Source: a virus
Length of the DNA: 39,870 nucleotides
Virus record (IMG/VR): IMGVR_UViG_3300034072_000581
Span: 1 to 39,870 of that record
Reading direction: 5' to 3' (one strand)
A program made the translations under genes and the position numbers. Every line of letters begins with the position of its first letter. The first letter of the stretch is position 1. The notes under the pieces are model-generated. The model made no database searches. It was not told the origin of the DNA and saw nothing but the letters and a program-made list of their open reading frames with translations. Below, piece after piece: positions 15,130 to 22,518 of this stretch.

Positions 15130-15414
15130 CTAATAAAGGTTTTTTGGGTTTATCACTATTGAATGAATCGTACCACTATGGAAATCAGCCTCAAAATGAA
15201 TGACGTGCTGCTGCATCAGGGTGTTCAGGCCACGCGTGACGGTGTCGGTGTGCATGTTTAACCTGCGTGCTAGCACTGTTCTGGTTATCTGTAAATCAGG
15301 AACGCCCCGTAACATGTAGTCCAGTTCGCAGAACAGCACGATGGCTGATGCTGTTAATTTTGACAATTTGCGGATGTTTCGATACATGGTTAGTACCTCA
15401 GTTGTTGTATCCAT
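15130..15414 (-). CDS. winged-helix DNA-binding protein
   Basis: A 94-residue protein that consists of little more than a winged helix: LSKLTASAIVLFCELDYML, then ITRTVLARRLNMHTDTVTRGLNTLMQQHVIHF with a recognition helix, followed by the wing. It resembles the N-terminal part of phage O-like initiators. It ends four bases before the initiator gene, with which it may act at the origin or as a regulator. Confidence 0.75.
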   Translation of the reverse strand: MDTTTEVLTMYRNIRKLSKLTASAIVLFCELDYMLRGVPDLQITRTVLARRLNMHTDTVTRGLNTLMQQHVIHFEADFHSGTIHSIVINPKNLY

Positions 15415-15425
15415 TGTTTTGGGAG

Positions 15426-16166
15426 TTAAAAATTTACAATTAGTTGTGGCTGATTTAATGCGTTTGGACTTTGGAATGCAGACAATACCATCCAGTTGCG
15501 TTGATATTGTAGCATATTACCAATTAGCAATAATTGCGGCTTGCTTGTATTGATATGCCTAAATGCTTCTTTAGTTGCTCCATATTTGCGCTGAAACTCA
15601 AAAAATTGCCATTCGTTTAATTGTAAATTGTGCGTTCCGTCCTCATCCTTAAATATCATTCTTGCCTCCTTCTGCCTTGTTTCCTTAGTAAACTTTGTAA
15701 AATCAGCCAGTTCTACATCGTTAAACATTCCTATCTGACTGGTATTAATAAACCGGTCATTTGAATCCCAAAACGGATTTACTGTCTGTGCCATTATTAC
15801 ACCTATACTTTTGCGCTGTTCATTCAGTTGGCTTATTGATGGCGTTACGCATAATGACAGGTAATCAATGACTTTTGCTTTGTTAGCAACACCTATCAAT
15901 TTGCAGTCATCGGTAAATCCAAACCAGTTTTCATTTTTTGAATAGCTGGATAATTTCCAGGATTCGCGCCGTGAATCACGTTTGTTTTTCTCAACTTCAA
16001 TTTCGTAGGTATGCCATTTTTTCATTCCGGTAATCGGCAAAGGATATACCCTGATTAATCCGAACTGCGGACAATAGCCAAGCGAACAGGTATAAAGTTT
16101 GCCGTCACGTTTATCGAACTCAGGAACAGATTTGCAAAGTAGTGTATATTGAATTTTCTGTTTCAT
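15426..16166 (-). CDS. protein of unknown function coupled to the DUF4326 protein
   Basis: A 246-residue soluble protein. It has an N-terminal beta-rich domain (YTLLCKSVPEFDKRDGKLYTCSLGYCPQFGLIRVYPL) with three Cys residues that might bind metal, and a long region of mixed structure. I do not recognise the family. The ATG overlaps the stop of the DUF4326 gene (ATGA), so the products are made together and may act together. Codon use looks more AT-rich than in neighbouring replication genes. Confidence 0.7.
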   Translation of the reverse strand: MKQKIQYTLLCKSVPEFDKRDGKLYTCSLGYCPQFGLIRVYPLPITGMKKWHTYEIEVEKNKRDSRRESWKLSSYSKNENWFGFTDDCKLIGVANKAKVIDYLSLCVTPSISQLNEQRKSIGVIMAQTVNPFWDSNDRFINTSQIGMFNDVELADFTKFTKETRQKEARMIFKDEDGTHNLQLNEWQFFEFQRKYGATKEAFRHINTSKPQLLLIGNMLQYQRNWMVLSAFQSPNALNQPQLIVNF

Positions 16167-17032
16167 GCGTCAAGTTCGTTTGATTTTTCAGCAAGAAAAT
16201 GACCGTGACATCTTTGCGGATGGCAATGACAACCTAATACTTTTCCCTTCAGCATCTTCAATCGTGCGTGTAGCGATTTTTTATAAGGGAAGTATCCGTA
16301 TTCGTATGCGTCACAAACTTCATCCCTATTTCCGTCTTTAGGCATTTCAAACGGGTTGCCCCATTCGCTAAACCGATCAACGCGTTCATATTTACCGTTT
16401 TCCTGCGCCCATTTCAGCAGGTGAAAATGCGCATTCATGTTTATCACAACAGATTCGCCGTTTTCAACTTTCCGGCGCATTTCAGCCTGATCTTCAGGCC
16501 AATCGTTTTTGGCGGCCACTTCGATTTTTTGCTCGCGTGCTGCCTGTGCTGAACTGAATTTAACAGCCTGAAGTACCGCCGTTCGCGTTGGCAGGTCATC
16601 CGCTTCGCGTGCTTCCTGTTTTATCTGTTCGACAATAGCCTTATTATCTGCGAGTGTCTGGAAACGGGATACTTGAAATTTATCAAAACCGAGTGACTTG
16701 ATAGCCTCTTCTTTGGTTTGATTATTAGAACTAAAAGTAGCAGCGCTGCTACTTTTATTTTCTCTTTTTTCCTCCCAATGGCTTCCTGTGGCCTTTGGCA
16801 TAGCCTTCAGGATTTCACCGATTTTAACCTCTGCATCCAGTAGCGCCTCGGCCAACATTTGCGCCTCTTCGCGTTTCTGCCTTCGCACGCCTTCGGCAAC
16901 ATCCAGTTTATCAAGTGCCTTAATTCCGGCCCTAACCATTGCCAGTTGATCGCGTCCGACAAGTACAAACTTTGCCAGGTCATTTAGTGTGTCAGGAAGG
17001 TATTGACCTTCGTTTTTAGGTATTATGTCCAT
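16163..17032 (-). CDS. DUF4326-containing protein with helical N-terminal region
   Basis: A 289-residue protein in two parts. Residues 1 to about 180 are helical, with the segment SLGFDKFQVSRFQTLADNKAIVEQI and PTRTAVLQAV, a pattern I associate with phage and plasmid proteins that bind DNA or partner methylases. Residues about 205-289 are a DUF4326 domain: a WGNPF motif, a central DAYEYGYF segment and the signature GCHCHPQRCHGHFLAE, which carries conserved Cys and His residues. The function of DUF4326 is not known to me. I take the ATG at 17032; a longer reading would run back through the structured terminator. Confidence 0.8.
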   Translation of the reverse strand: MDIIPKNEGQYLPDTLNDLAKFVLVGRDQLAMVRAGIKALDKLDVAEGVRRQKREEAQMLAEALLDAEVKIGEILKAMPKATGSHWEEKRENKSSSAATFSSNNQTKEEAIKSLGFDKFQVSRFQTLADNKAIVEQIKQEAREADDLPTRTAVLQAVKFSSAQAAREQKIEVAAKNDWPEDQAEMRRKVENGESVVINMNAHFHLLKWAQENGKYERVDRFSEWGNPFEMPKDGNRDEVCDAYEYGYFPYKKSLHARLKMLKGKVLGCHCHPQRCHGHFLAEKSNELDA

Positions 17033-17045
17033 TGTTTTGAGCAAT

Positions 17046-17130
17046 AAAAAAAACGCCTGTAACGGTGGGCGGCTTTGGTATGCCATTTGCGCCGTTCACT
17101 AAAGCGCAATACCCGCCCGTTACAGGCGTT
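17046..17130 (-). terminator. long two-stem hairpin followed by an eight-U run
   Basis: On the minus strand a 14-bp perfect stem (17130-17117 with 17065-17052) encloses 51 bases that contain a second stem (TTGCGC/GCGCAA, 17109-17104 with 17092-17087). Directly after it come eight T residues. This is an excellent intrinsic terminator and larger than needed for termination alone. It lies 14 bases before the DUF4326 start. Confidence 0.8.
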
Positions 17131-17190
17131 CTTACTTAAGAAATAAAGTGAACATTCACCGGGTTACCAATCCGGCGGCCTTCTGTTAGG
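17046..17190 (-). ncRNA. candidate structured RNA between the methyltransferase and DUF4326 genes
   Basis: A transcript from the TATCTTTG box at 17196-17203 would begin near 17189 and end at the U run near 17046, about 144 nt. It would contain several short hairpins (GTGAATGTTCAC at about 17160, CTTAAGTAAG at about 17135, a CCGG...CCGG stem at about 17160-17176) and the large two-stem terminator. Open frames inside are nine codons or shorter. It may be a small RNA or a leader that controls the next gene. Confidence 0.45.
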
Positions 17191-17195
17191 CATTG

Positions 17196-17203
17196 CAAAG
17201 ATA
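17196..17203 (-). promoter_or_regulatory. Bacteroidota -7 promoter box (TATCTTTG) after the methyltransferase gene
   Basis: An exact TAnnTTTG match begins eight bases after the methyltransferase stop codon. No TTTG is visible 19-21 bases upstream, so the -33 element is weak or absent. Confidence 0.45.
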
Positions 17204-17210
17204 CGGGATT

Positions 17211-18197
17211 TTAGAACATGGATAGCTGTGATTTTTTGGCCAAAAACCGTTTTTCGGCCTCTTTTACGTTCATCACAGCCTGTTTGTAATATGATTCCTT
17301 CAGTTCTATACCTAATGCCTTGCGACCGTGTGAAACAGGGCTGTAAACTTCAGAACCAACACCCATAAACGGAGTTAACACTACTTCGCCGGGATTGCTG
17401 TACAATTCAACAATGCGATCAATGACATCCAGTTGAAGCGGATGCACGTGCTTTTCGTCATCCTCTTCGCGTGCCTCTCTGAATGGCAGCACGTTGTCAT
17501 TCCTGATGTCATCCCAAACAGACGAGGCGTAACGCTGCCAGTGGATGTGTGCCAGCTTGTTTGTTTTCGGATCCTCATGGTTTTCGTACTTTTTTTTCAG
17601 ATCCTCATAGTTGCCGTACATCTCAACCATTTCCGGCAGCATTGGTGTTGCGCCTGCATATTCAGTGATACCTACCGGATGTTGAACAGGAACAGCGTTC
17701 TCACCGTTTTTTACAAAAATAAGAACGTAGTCAGGCATGGCAGTAAAGCATTTTGTGCTATCCTCTACGATCAATTTGTGCATCAATGACGCAACCATTG
17801 TGCGCATGCGAACCTTTAAAGGCTCTTTCCAGATGGTAATTCGGTTGCGATAGGTAAACCCATGTTTCAGGTGTATTTTGATGATTTCATGCGGTAAATC
17901 CCACAGGATATTTTTGGTGACATTTTCGCAAATATCCTGACAGTGTACCGCACTGATGCGGCCAGGCTTTGTCACCCTGCTGATTTGTTCGACAAGGTAT
18001 TCATACTGTTGCAGGAACTGTTCACGTGTATCACAGTTTGAAAAATCGTTTTCGTGTGAGCTGTAATTATACAGCCCCGCAAACGGTGGCGAATAAACTG
18101 ACAGATCAATTGATTTGTCGGCAATGGATGGCAGGACATACATACAATCGCTGTTATAGATTGCGTAATTGTCCGTGATTAGTTGGTCATTAATCAT
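17211..18197 (-). CDS. DNA methyltransferase, permuted N6-adenine/N4-cytosine type
   Basis: A 328-residue enzyme. The catalytic motif IV SPPF is at residues 36-39 and the AdoMet-binding motif I (TPFMGVGSE) is near residue 278, followed by ALGIELKESYY. This order, IV before I, defines the permuted amino-methyltransferases. No nuclease gene lies beside it, so it is probably a solitary methylase that protects phage DNA or affects expression. Its start overlaps the helicase gene by eight bases. Confidence 0.92.
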   Translation of the reverse strand: MINDQLITDNYAIYNSDCMYVLPSIADKSIDLSVYSPPFAGLYNYSSHENDFSNCDTREQFLQQYEYLVEQISRVTKPGRISAVHCQDICENVTKNILWDLPHEIIKIHLKHGFTYRNRITIWKEPLKVRMRTMVASLMHKLIVEDSTKCFTAMPDYVLIFVKNGENAVPVQHPVGITEYAGATPMLPEMVEMYGNYEDLKKKYENHEDPKTNKLAHIHWQRYASSVWDDIRNDNVLPFREAREEDDEKHVHPLQLDVIDRIVELYSNPGEVVLTPFMGVGSEVYSPVSHGRKALGIELKESYYKQAVMNVKEAEKRFLAKKSQLSMF

Positions 18198-19572
18198 GTG
18201 TGTTTGAATTTATGAATGATGGTAATGTAATTTGTTTTTTGAAGTCGGTTTTTTCGTGAACGTATGACGTGTTTAGGTTCCTGTTTAGGATTCCAAATAA
18301 TTCATTCGCTTTGTCTGTCTTCTGTTCCAGCGCATCCATTACGCGCTTCTGACCATCCGAATACACAATATCAACGGTTACATTCCGCTTTTGCCCAAAA
18401 CGCCAAAAACGCCGGATAGCCTGATAATACTGTTCAAAACTGAATGTCGGAAAATATACCGTATGGTTGCAGTGTTGCCAGTTCAGACCAAACGCAGTTA
18501 TTTTGGGCTTAGTTATCAGCCTCTTTATATTGCCTTTGGCGAAGTCAAACAGGATGTCCTCTTTACGCTCAAGTGACATCGAACCATGTATTTGCAGTGC
18601 ATCAGGATCCAGTTCCTCAATCAGGTCACCCTCATCGTTGAAGTTAACCCAGTAAACCGATGTATCGTAATTCTGTGCCAGTTCCAGTGCCTTTGTAACC
18701 CTGTTTTTAATGGTCATTTTTTGCTCCTCTCTGACCTCAGACATTCGCTGTGCCACGATTGAAAACATCAACATCTGGCCGTTGATAATCCAGTTTTCAT
18801 CGTTCTTAACAGAATGGTAGTTGCGTATCAACTGTGGCAGCACATGCCGTTCATCACTGAAACCCAGGTCAGACGGTTTACGCATGGAAATAGACCATGA
18901 ACCTACCCACCTGAAAAACGCCTCCTTTGCGTGTGGCTTCAGGTAAAACTTTGTGCCTATATCCTGTGGCCTGATGTTGTTTTCATTGTTCGCAAAGAAT
19001 TTACCCAGCATGTCCATATAACCCATGTATCCTAATGCCTCAGACGATGTGCCTAATTCAATGAAGTCGTTAGGGGATGGCGTTGCTGTGAACAGGTACC
19101 GGTAGTTTATTTTCTTCAGGAATGTCGTGATGTTCTGCTTAATCGCACCTCCAAAATTCTTAAGGATAGACGATTCATCCAGTATTACGCAGTCAAAATC
19201 TGATGAATTGAAATAATCAAGTCGCTCATAGTTGCAGACAACTATTTTTTTAGTGTACCTGCCATCCTTTGAATATTCAATGTCAGTAATTCCGAACTTT
19301 TCAGCCTCGGTCAGGAACTGAAACGCAACTGCCAGCGGTGTTATAATCAGCACAGGTTTATTTGTGTGCATCATGTAGTTCACGGCTGTTGTCAGTTCAA
19401 TGATTGTTTTGCCCAATCCGGTATCCAGGAACACAGCACATCTGCCTTTGCGGATGGCGTATTCTGTGACATACTTCTGATAGTCAAACATTTCATTCGG
19501 AATCCAAAGCGGCTCAATACCGTAATCTATTGATTTGTGCCGTTTGGATTCTAAAAAGTCTTTGTAATCCAT
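18190..19572 (-). CDS. SNF2-type superfamily 2 helicase
   Basis: A 460-residue helicase or translocase. Walker A DTGLGKT is at residues 50-56, the DExx box is DESS at 132-135, motif III is TATPSPND near 164, and the C-terminal domain has IHGSMSLERKEDILFDFAKG, KITAFGLNWQHCNH and QAIRRFWRFGQKRNV, the SNF2-like motifs V-VI. I choose the ATG at 19572 (MDYKDFLESK), preceded by CTACAAAAA, since the longer reading begins at TTG. Such helicases occur in many phages near replication genes. Confidence 0.92.
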   Translation of the reverse strand: MDYKDFLESKRHKSIDYGIEPLWIPNEMFDYQKYVTEYAIRKGRCAVFLDTGLGKTIIELTTAVNYMMHTNKPVLIITPLAVAFQFLTEAEKFGITDIEYSKDGRYTKKIVVCNYERLDYFNSSDFDCVILDESSILKNFGGAIKQNITTFLKKINYRYLFTATPSPNDFIELGTSSEALGYMGYMDMLGKFFANNENNIRPQDIGTKFYLKPHAKEAFFRWVGSWSISMRKPSDLGFSDERHVLPQLIRNYHSVKNDENWIINGQMLMFSIVAQRMSEVREEQKMTIKNRVTKALELAQNYDTSVYWVNFNDEGDLIEELDPDALQIHGSMSLERKEDILFDFAKGNIKRLITKPKITAFGLNWQHCNHTVYFPTFSFEQYYQAIRRFWRFGQKRNVTVDIVYSDGQKRVMDALEQKTDKANELFGILNRNLNTSYVHEKTDFKKQITLPSFINSNTHD

Positions 19573-19609
19573 TTTTTGTAGCGGTGTTGTGTGTGTGCAA
19601 TGTGAGTTC

Positions 19610-19641
19610 AAAAACCCTGACCAAATATTACATCTGGTCAG
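19610..19641 (-). terminator. possible terminator or operator palindrome upstream of the helicase gene
   Basis: A 7-bp perfect inverted repeat CTGACCA/TGGTCAG with an 11-base loop is followed on the minus strand by GGTTTTTG. It lies between the 53-residue gene and the helicase gene, where it could end the upstream transcript or bind a regulator. Confidence 0.45.
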
Positions 19642-19681
19642 TTTTAACTAAAAGGTTCTTTCCAACTATTTTAAACCGATT

Positions 19682-19843
19682 TTAGAATGTTTCAGTGTCA
19701 CTGGATAGCGCCATCAGTTCAACTATGCGCACGGCTTCATGATATGCCTTTACAGGGCATTTTTTTGCCTTCGGTGTACTACGTTTAGGCCTGCTGCTAA
19801 AAACGTCATACGGGGCAGATTTTGGCTGTTTACGTTTATTCAT
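19682..19843 (-). CDS. small basic protein of 53 residues
   Basis: The protein begins MNKRKQPKSAPYDVFSSRPK and is very basic in its first 30 residues; the rest is a short helix (YHEAVRIVELMALSSD). The ATG lies inside the stop region of the 39-residue membrane peptide (8-base overlap), which supports translation. Function unknown; a nucleic-acid-binding role is conceivable from the charge. Confidence 0.55.
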   Translation of the reverse strand: MNKRKQPKSAPYDVFSSRPKRSTPKAKKCPVKAYHEAVRIVELMALSSDTETF

Positions 19844-19955
19844 CGCGTATCGCTTTAATGGCCAGATTAATCATTACAACCGTGCCTCCGATGATGCCGA
19901 TAATAGCAGCGATTAGTCCGATTGTGTATAGTACGGTTTCAAGTGTTTGTATCAT
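19836..19955 (-). CDS. 39-residue single-span membrane peptide
   Basis: MIQTLETVLYTIGLIAAIIG begins a peptide with one hydrophobic segment of about 24 residues and a short charged tail (KAIRDE). It overlaps the upstream gene by 17 bases and the downstream one by 8 bases, typical of translationally coupled phage genes. Function unknown. Confidence 0.55.
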   Translation of the reverse strand: MIQTLETVLYTIGLIAAIIGIIGGTVVMINLAIKAIRDE

Positions 19956-20286
19956 TTGTTTTGCCGTTTTTGTGTCGTTCAATTTCAATCAGTGTCCGGC
20001 AGATGGCAGATGCTGATGCGTAGCTGTTCATGGCATTTACCAGGCATTGCATGTCGGCAATAAACGCATCCGGCAGTTCCTCCTCAGTCAGTTTGTTTGA
20101 AAACAGGTCACTGACAATGCCGAACAGTTCAACCATGTGACCGTCAAACATTTTAGCCACGTTAATCACGTCACCATTTCTGACAACCACATCAACCAGT
20201 TCAACTGCGTATTTAAGCGCCATTTCGTTTGCGCTGTCGGAAATATCCTGATAATCTGATTTCATCAGTTCGTTAAAATCGTTCAT
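19939..20286 (-). CDS. small helical protein of unknown function
   Basis: A 115-residue acidic, mainly helical protein (YAVELVDVVVRNGDVINVAKMF, then LPDAFIADMQCLVNAMNSYASASAICRTLIEIERH). No family recognised. The ATG overlaps the TGA of the 126-residue gene (ATGA). Confidence 0.65.
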   Translation of the reverse strand: MNDFNELMKSDYQDISDSANEMALKYAVELVDVVVRNGDVINVAKMFDGHMVELFGIVSDLFSNKLTEEELPDAFIADMQCLVNAMNSYASASAICRTLIEIERHKNGKTNDTNT

Positions 20287-20663
20287 CCGTTGGTATCATT
20301 TGTCACCTCAAACGGCAGATTATTGAAATAGGTTTCCCGCTGTTCATTGGTCATGGCCCTGTACATTTCAACTGTTTTGCCGGTGTACAGGCATTTAGCA
20401 GACTGAATCTGTATCAGGTTGTATTCAATGCCATCCACCGTGAACGGATGTTTTTTCAGGCTGTTTAACCGTGCCGATGCAGTGCTGATTTGCATCAGGC
20501 TGTGCATGCCTGTGCGTTTACCGGCCACATTGGCGATGCGCCGAATCCACACCGGTCTGCCTGCCTTTGATTCAGCCACAACCCACTGGGCTAGTAGTTG
20601 TGTCTGTGTTTTGCGTTCTGCGCTGATGTCCAGGAACGCCAGCAGTGATGTTAGTTTAATCAT
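20283..20663 (-). CDS. small protein of unknown function
   Basis: A 126-residue protein. The stretch TQTQLLAQWVVAESKAGRPVWIRRIANVAGKRTGM could be a helix-turn-helix-like segment, followed by TASARLNSLKKHPFTVDGIEYNLIQI, which resembles a wing, so a DNA-binding protein is possible. The start follows a CACATTCAACTGAATCAACC leader. Assignment beyond this is not supported. Confidence 0.6.
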   Translation of the reverse strand: MIKLTSLLAFLDISAERKTQTQLLAQWVVAESKAGRPVWIRRIANVAGKRTGMHSLMQISTASARLNSLKKHPFTVDGIEYNLIQIQSAKCLYTGKTVEMYRAMTNEQRETYFNNLPFEVTNDTNG

Positions 20664-20694
20664 GGTTGATTCAGTTGAATGTGTGATGTGTTAC

Positions 20695-20934
20695 TTATTC
20701 GTATTGCTTGCCGCAAAATGGACAATAGGAGCAAATAACAGAATATTGCTTGTTTTTGTCAACCGTTTTACCGTTTTTGAGTTCAATTTTAAGGGCAACA
20801 TCGGCAATAATTACGGCTTTGCGGTCTTTCGACCATGTTGAATTAATTGAAACGTATTCAACATCGGAAATACCTTTTTTATTTAAAATTGCGGATTTGA
20901 TTAGTTGGCTGTTTACTTCAATGCAGTTGCACAT
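20695..20934 (-). CDS. small Cys-rich protein, possible zinc ribbon
   Basis: A 79-residue protein with Cys at residues 2 and 4 and a C-terminal CSYCPFCGKQYE. The C-terminal CxxCxxCG pattern can bind zinc together with the N-terminal pair. Between them is a beta-rich segment. Such small zinc-binding proteins are frequent in phage early operons. Confidence 0.6.
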   Translation of the reverse strand: MCNCIEVNSQLIKSAILNKKGISDVEYVSINSTWSKDRKAVIIADVALKIELKNGKTVDKNKQYSVICSYCPFCGKQYE

Positions 20935-20961
20935 GGTGTATTTTGTTTTAGCTGTTAAAGA

Positions 20962-21441
20962 CTAATTGTCGTTTGAATAGTCAATTGTTTCACCTGTTTC
21001 CTCGTCCACCTCTTTGACCAGAATACCGGTCACGCGCAGGTATCCCATCCCTTCGGTAATGCAATAGCGTTTAGCATCATCAAAGGATATAGCCTGAACG
21101 TGCGGCCCTTGCCATGTTTTCAGGATGCCATCAGCAGGATCAATAGCATCTACTTCGGTAGTAAAGTATCTCATGTCGGTTGTTTCGTTTAATGTGATTC
21201 GAATGTTTTTACCGGAAATGTCACTGATGGCATTTATCAGTTCAAACAGTTTTTGTGCCGATATATTTGCACGCTCAGACAGCAGGTAGTATGTGTTCGG
21301 TTCAGATGATTGAATCTGTCGTGCCACATCTGACACAGTTATCCGGTGTTTTTTCATCAGTTGTTTCAGGAACAGCCTGATGCCGTTGTGCATCCGTTTG
21401 CCCTGTTCGGTATAGCTGTTGGTTACTTTCGGTTTTCTCAT
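20962..21441 (-). CDS. HTH domain fused to a phage-type C-terminal domain
   Basis: A 159-residue protein. Residues 20-75 form a Cro/CI-like helix-turn-helix (LKQLMKKHRITVSDVARQIQ, followed by NTYYLLSERANISAQKLFELI). The second half (from MRYFTTEVDAIDPADGILKTWQGPHV) is a separate beta-rich domain containing AISFDDAKRYCITEGMGYLRVTGILV. It may be a transcription regulator of the early region. No integrase is present, so I do not call it a prophage repressor. Confidence 0.7.
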   Translation of the reverse strand: MRKPKVTNSYTEQGKRMHNGIRLFLKQLMKKHRITVSDVARQIQSSEPNTYYLLSERANISAQKLFELINAISDISGKNIRITLNETTDMRYFTTEVDAIDPADGILKTWQGPHVQAISFDDAKRYCITEGMGYLRVTGILVKEVDEETGETIDYSNDN

Positions 21442-21460
21442 TGTGCCGTTTTTAGGCTTA

Positions 21461-21488
21461 ATGGCGGCCAGACTTTACCGACCGCCAT
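21461..21488. other. hairpin between the SSB-like and HTH genes
   Basis: ATGGCGG/CCGCCAT, a 7-bp perfect stem with a 14-base loop, lies in the 87-bp gap. On neither strand is a strong T run found directly after it, so it is a weak terminator or a regulatory structure. Confidence 0.35.
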
Positions 21489-21528
21489 GTTTTGCCCTCA
21501 TGAAAAAGTTATTTTTTGCGCTGCCGTT

Positions 21529-22512
21529 TTAGAAGGGCAGATCAGATTCCTGTATTGGTTCTGTTATAGGGAATCTGTCATCAATGCTCGGTTCTGTCCA
21601 TCCGGCCTGCATCATAACCTGTTTGGCGTTCTGCTGAGCGCCTGACATGGCAGCAGATGCCTGTTGAACAGGCTGTGCGGGCTGTGCAGTTTGTACCGGT
21701 GTAGCATCAGCAGCAGGCTGCACCTGTGCGTTCCTGTCTGACTTCATAGCATCCACATTGCGTGCGATGTCAGCGAATAGCCAGTTGCCGAACCGGACAG
21801 CCTGCTGTTCCAGAAGCTTTATCTGTTCGTCACCTACCACCGATTTCACCTCTACTTCAGGCAGAAAGTACATCTCACCGTTGTTCTTCCACAGTTGATT
21901 CTCTTTGTTTTTTTTAACGAACTGGCCTGTGAATTTCAGCATGTAGAACAACTGCGATAGGTCGCACAGGCCAAACATGTTGACACGCGATGACGGCAGT
22001 TTGCGCCCTAATGCACGGGATGCTGATTCAGCAATGCACTCCCTGATGTGTTCTGACAGGGCCATTGTCAGACTGACCAGCATCAGTTGGTCAATTTCAG
22101 GGATATACACGCACAGATAGTGTTGGAATCCTACACCCTGTGGCAGTGCCGGTTTAATGTCCTTATACAGCCCTGAATACTGTGGGAAATTAATACCCCT
22201 GATAAATACGCGCATCGGATCGGTGCGTGTATCAGCCACCAGGTTACTATAATAGTTCGTGAACCGGTCGCCTAATTTGGTGACACCTGCCACACCAAAT
22301 GCCTGGCCCACTATGATGGCCCTGAATGCGGTCAGGCCGATGCGGCTGTTTGCGTCTTTGTCGTAATAACTGAATCCGGCGCTTACCTGATCCGGTGTTG
22401 CCTGCGCTGCGAATGATGCAGGTGTTTTACCTGACCGGTACTCCAGGTATGCCTGATACGGCCTGCTGTTTTGCTCAGGTACTGATACGTTGTCGTTTCC
22501 TTGAAAATCCAT
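21529..22512 (-). CDS. single-stranded DNA-binding-like protein with acidic DLPF tail
   Basis: A 327-residue protein of an unfamiliar phage family. The first 230 residues are a globular domain, with no clear match to bacterial SSB. A Gln/Ala/Pro-rich linker (about 240-305) is followed by a C-terminal tip ESDLPF, closely resembling the acidic DDDIPF tip by which SSB proteins recruit partners. The order globular domain, low-complexity linker, acidic tip, and the place in the early region next to nuclease genes support an SSB role. It could also be a recombination protein. Confidence 0.6.
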   Translation of the reverse strand: MDFQGNDNVSVPEQNSRPYQAYLEYRSGKTPASFAAQATPDQVSAGFSYYDKDANSRIGLTAFRAIIVGQAFGVAGVTKLGDRFTNYYSNLVADTRTDPMRVFIRGINFPQYSGLYKDIKPALPQGVGFQHYLCVYIPEIDQLMLVSLTMALSEHIRECIAESASRALGRKLPSSRVNMFGLCDLSQLFYMLKFTGQFVKKNKENQLWKNNGEMYFLPEVEVKSVVGDEQIKLLEQQAVRFGNWLFADIARNVDAMKSDRNAQVQPAADATPVQTAQPAQPVQQASAAMSGAQQNAKQVMMQAGWTEPSIDDRFPITEPIQESDLPF

Positions 22513-22518
22513 TGTGTG

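Noticed and set aside
17033-17086. Upstream extension of the DUF4326 protein to 17086
   Set aside because: It would begin at a non-ATG codon inside the large hairpin and translate through the U run.
17046-17203. Integron attC-like or tRNA-like element
   Set aside because: There are no paired GTTRRRY/RYYYAAC core sites or integrase, and no cloverleaf or CCA end. The minus-strand hairpin plus U run fits a terminator.
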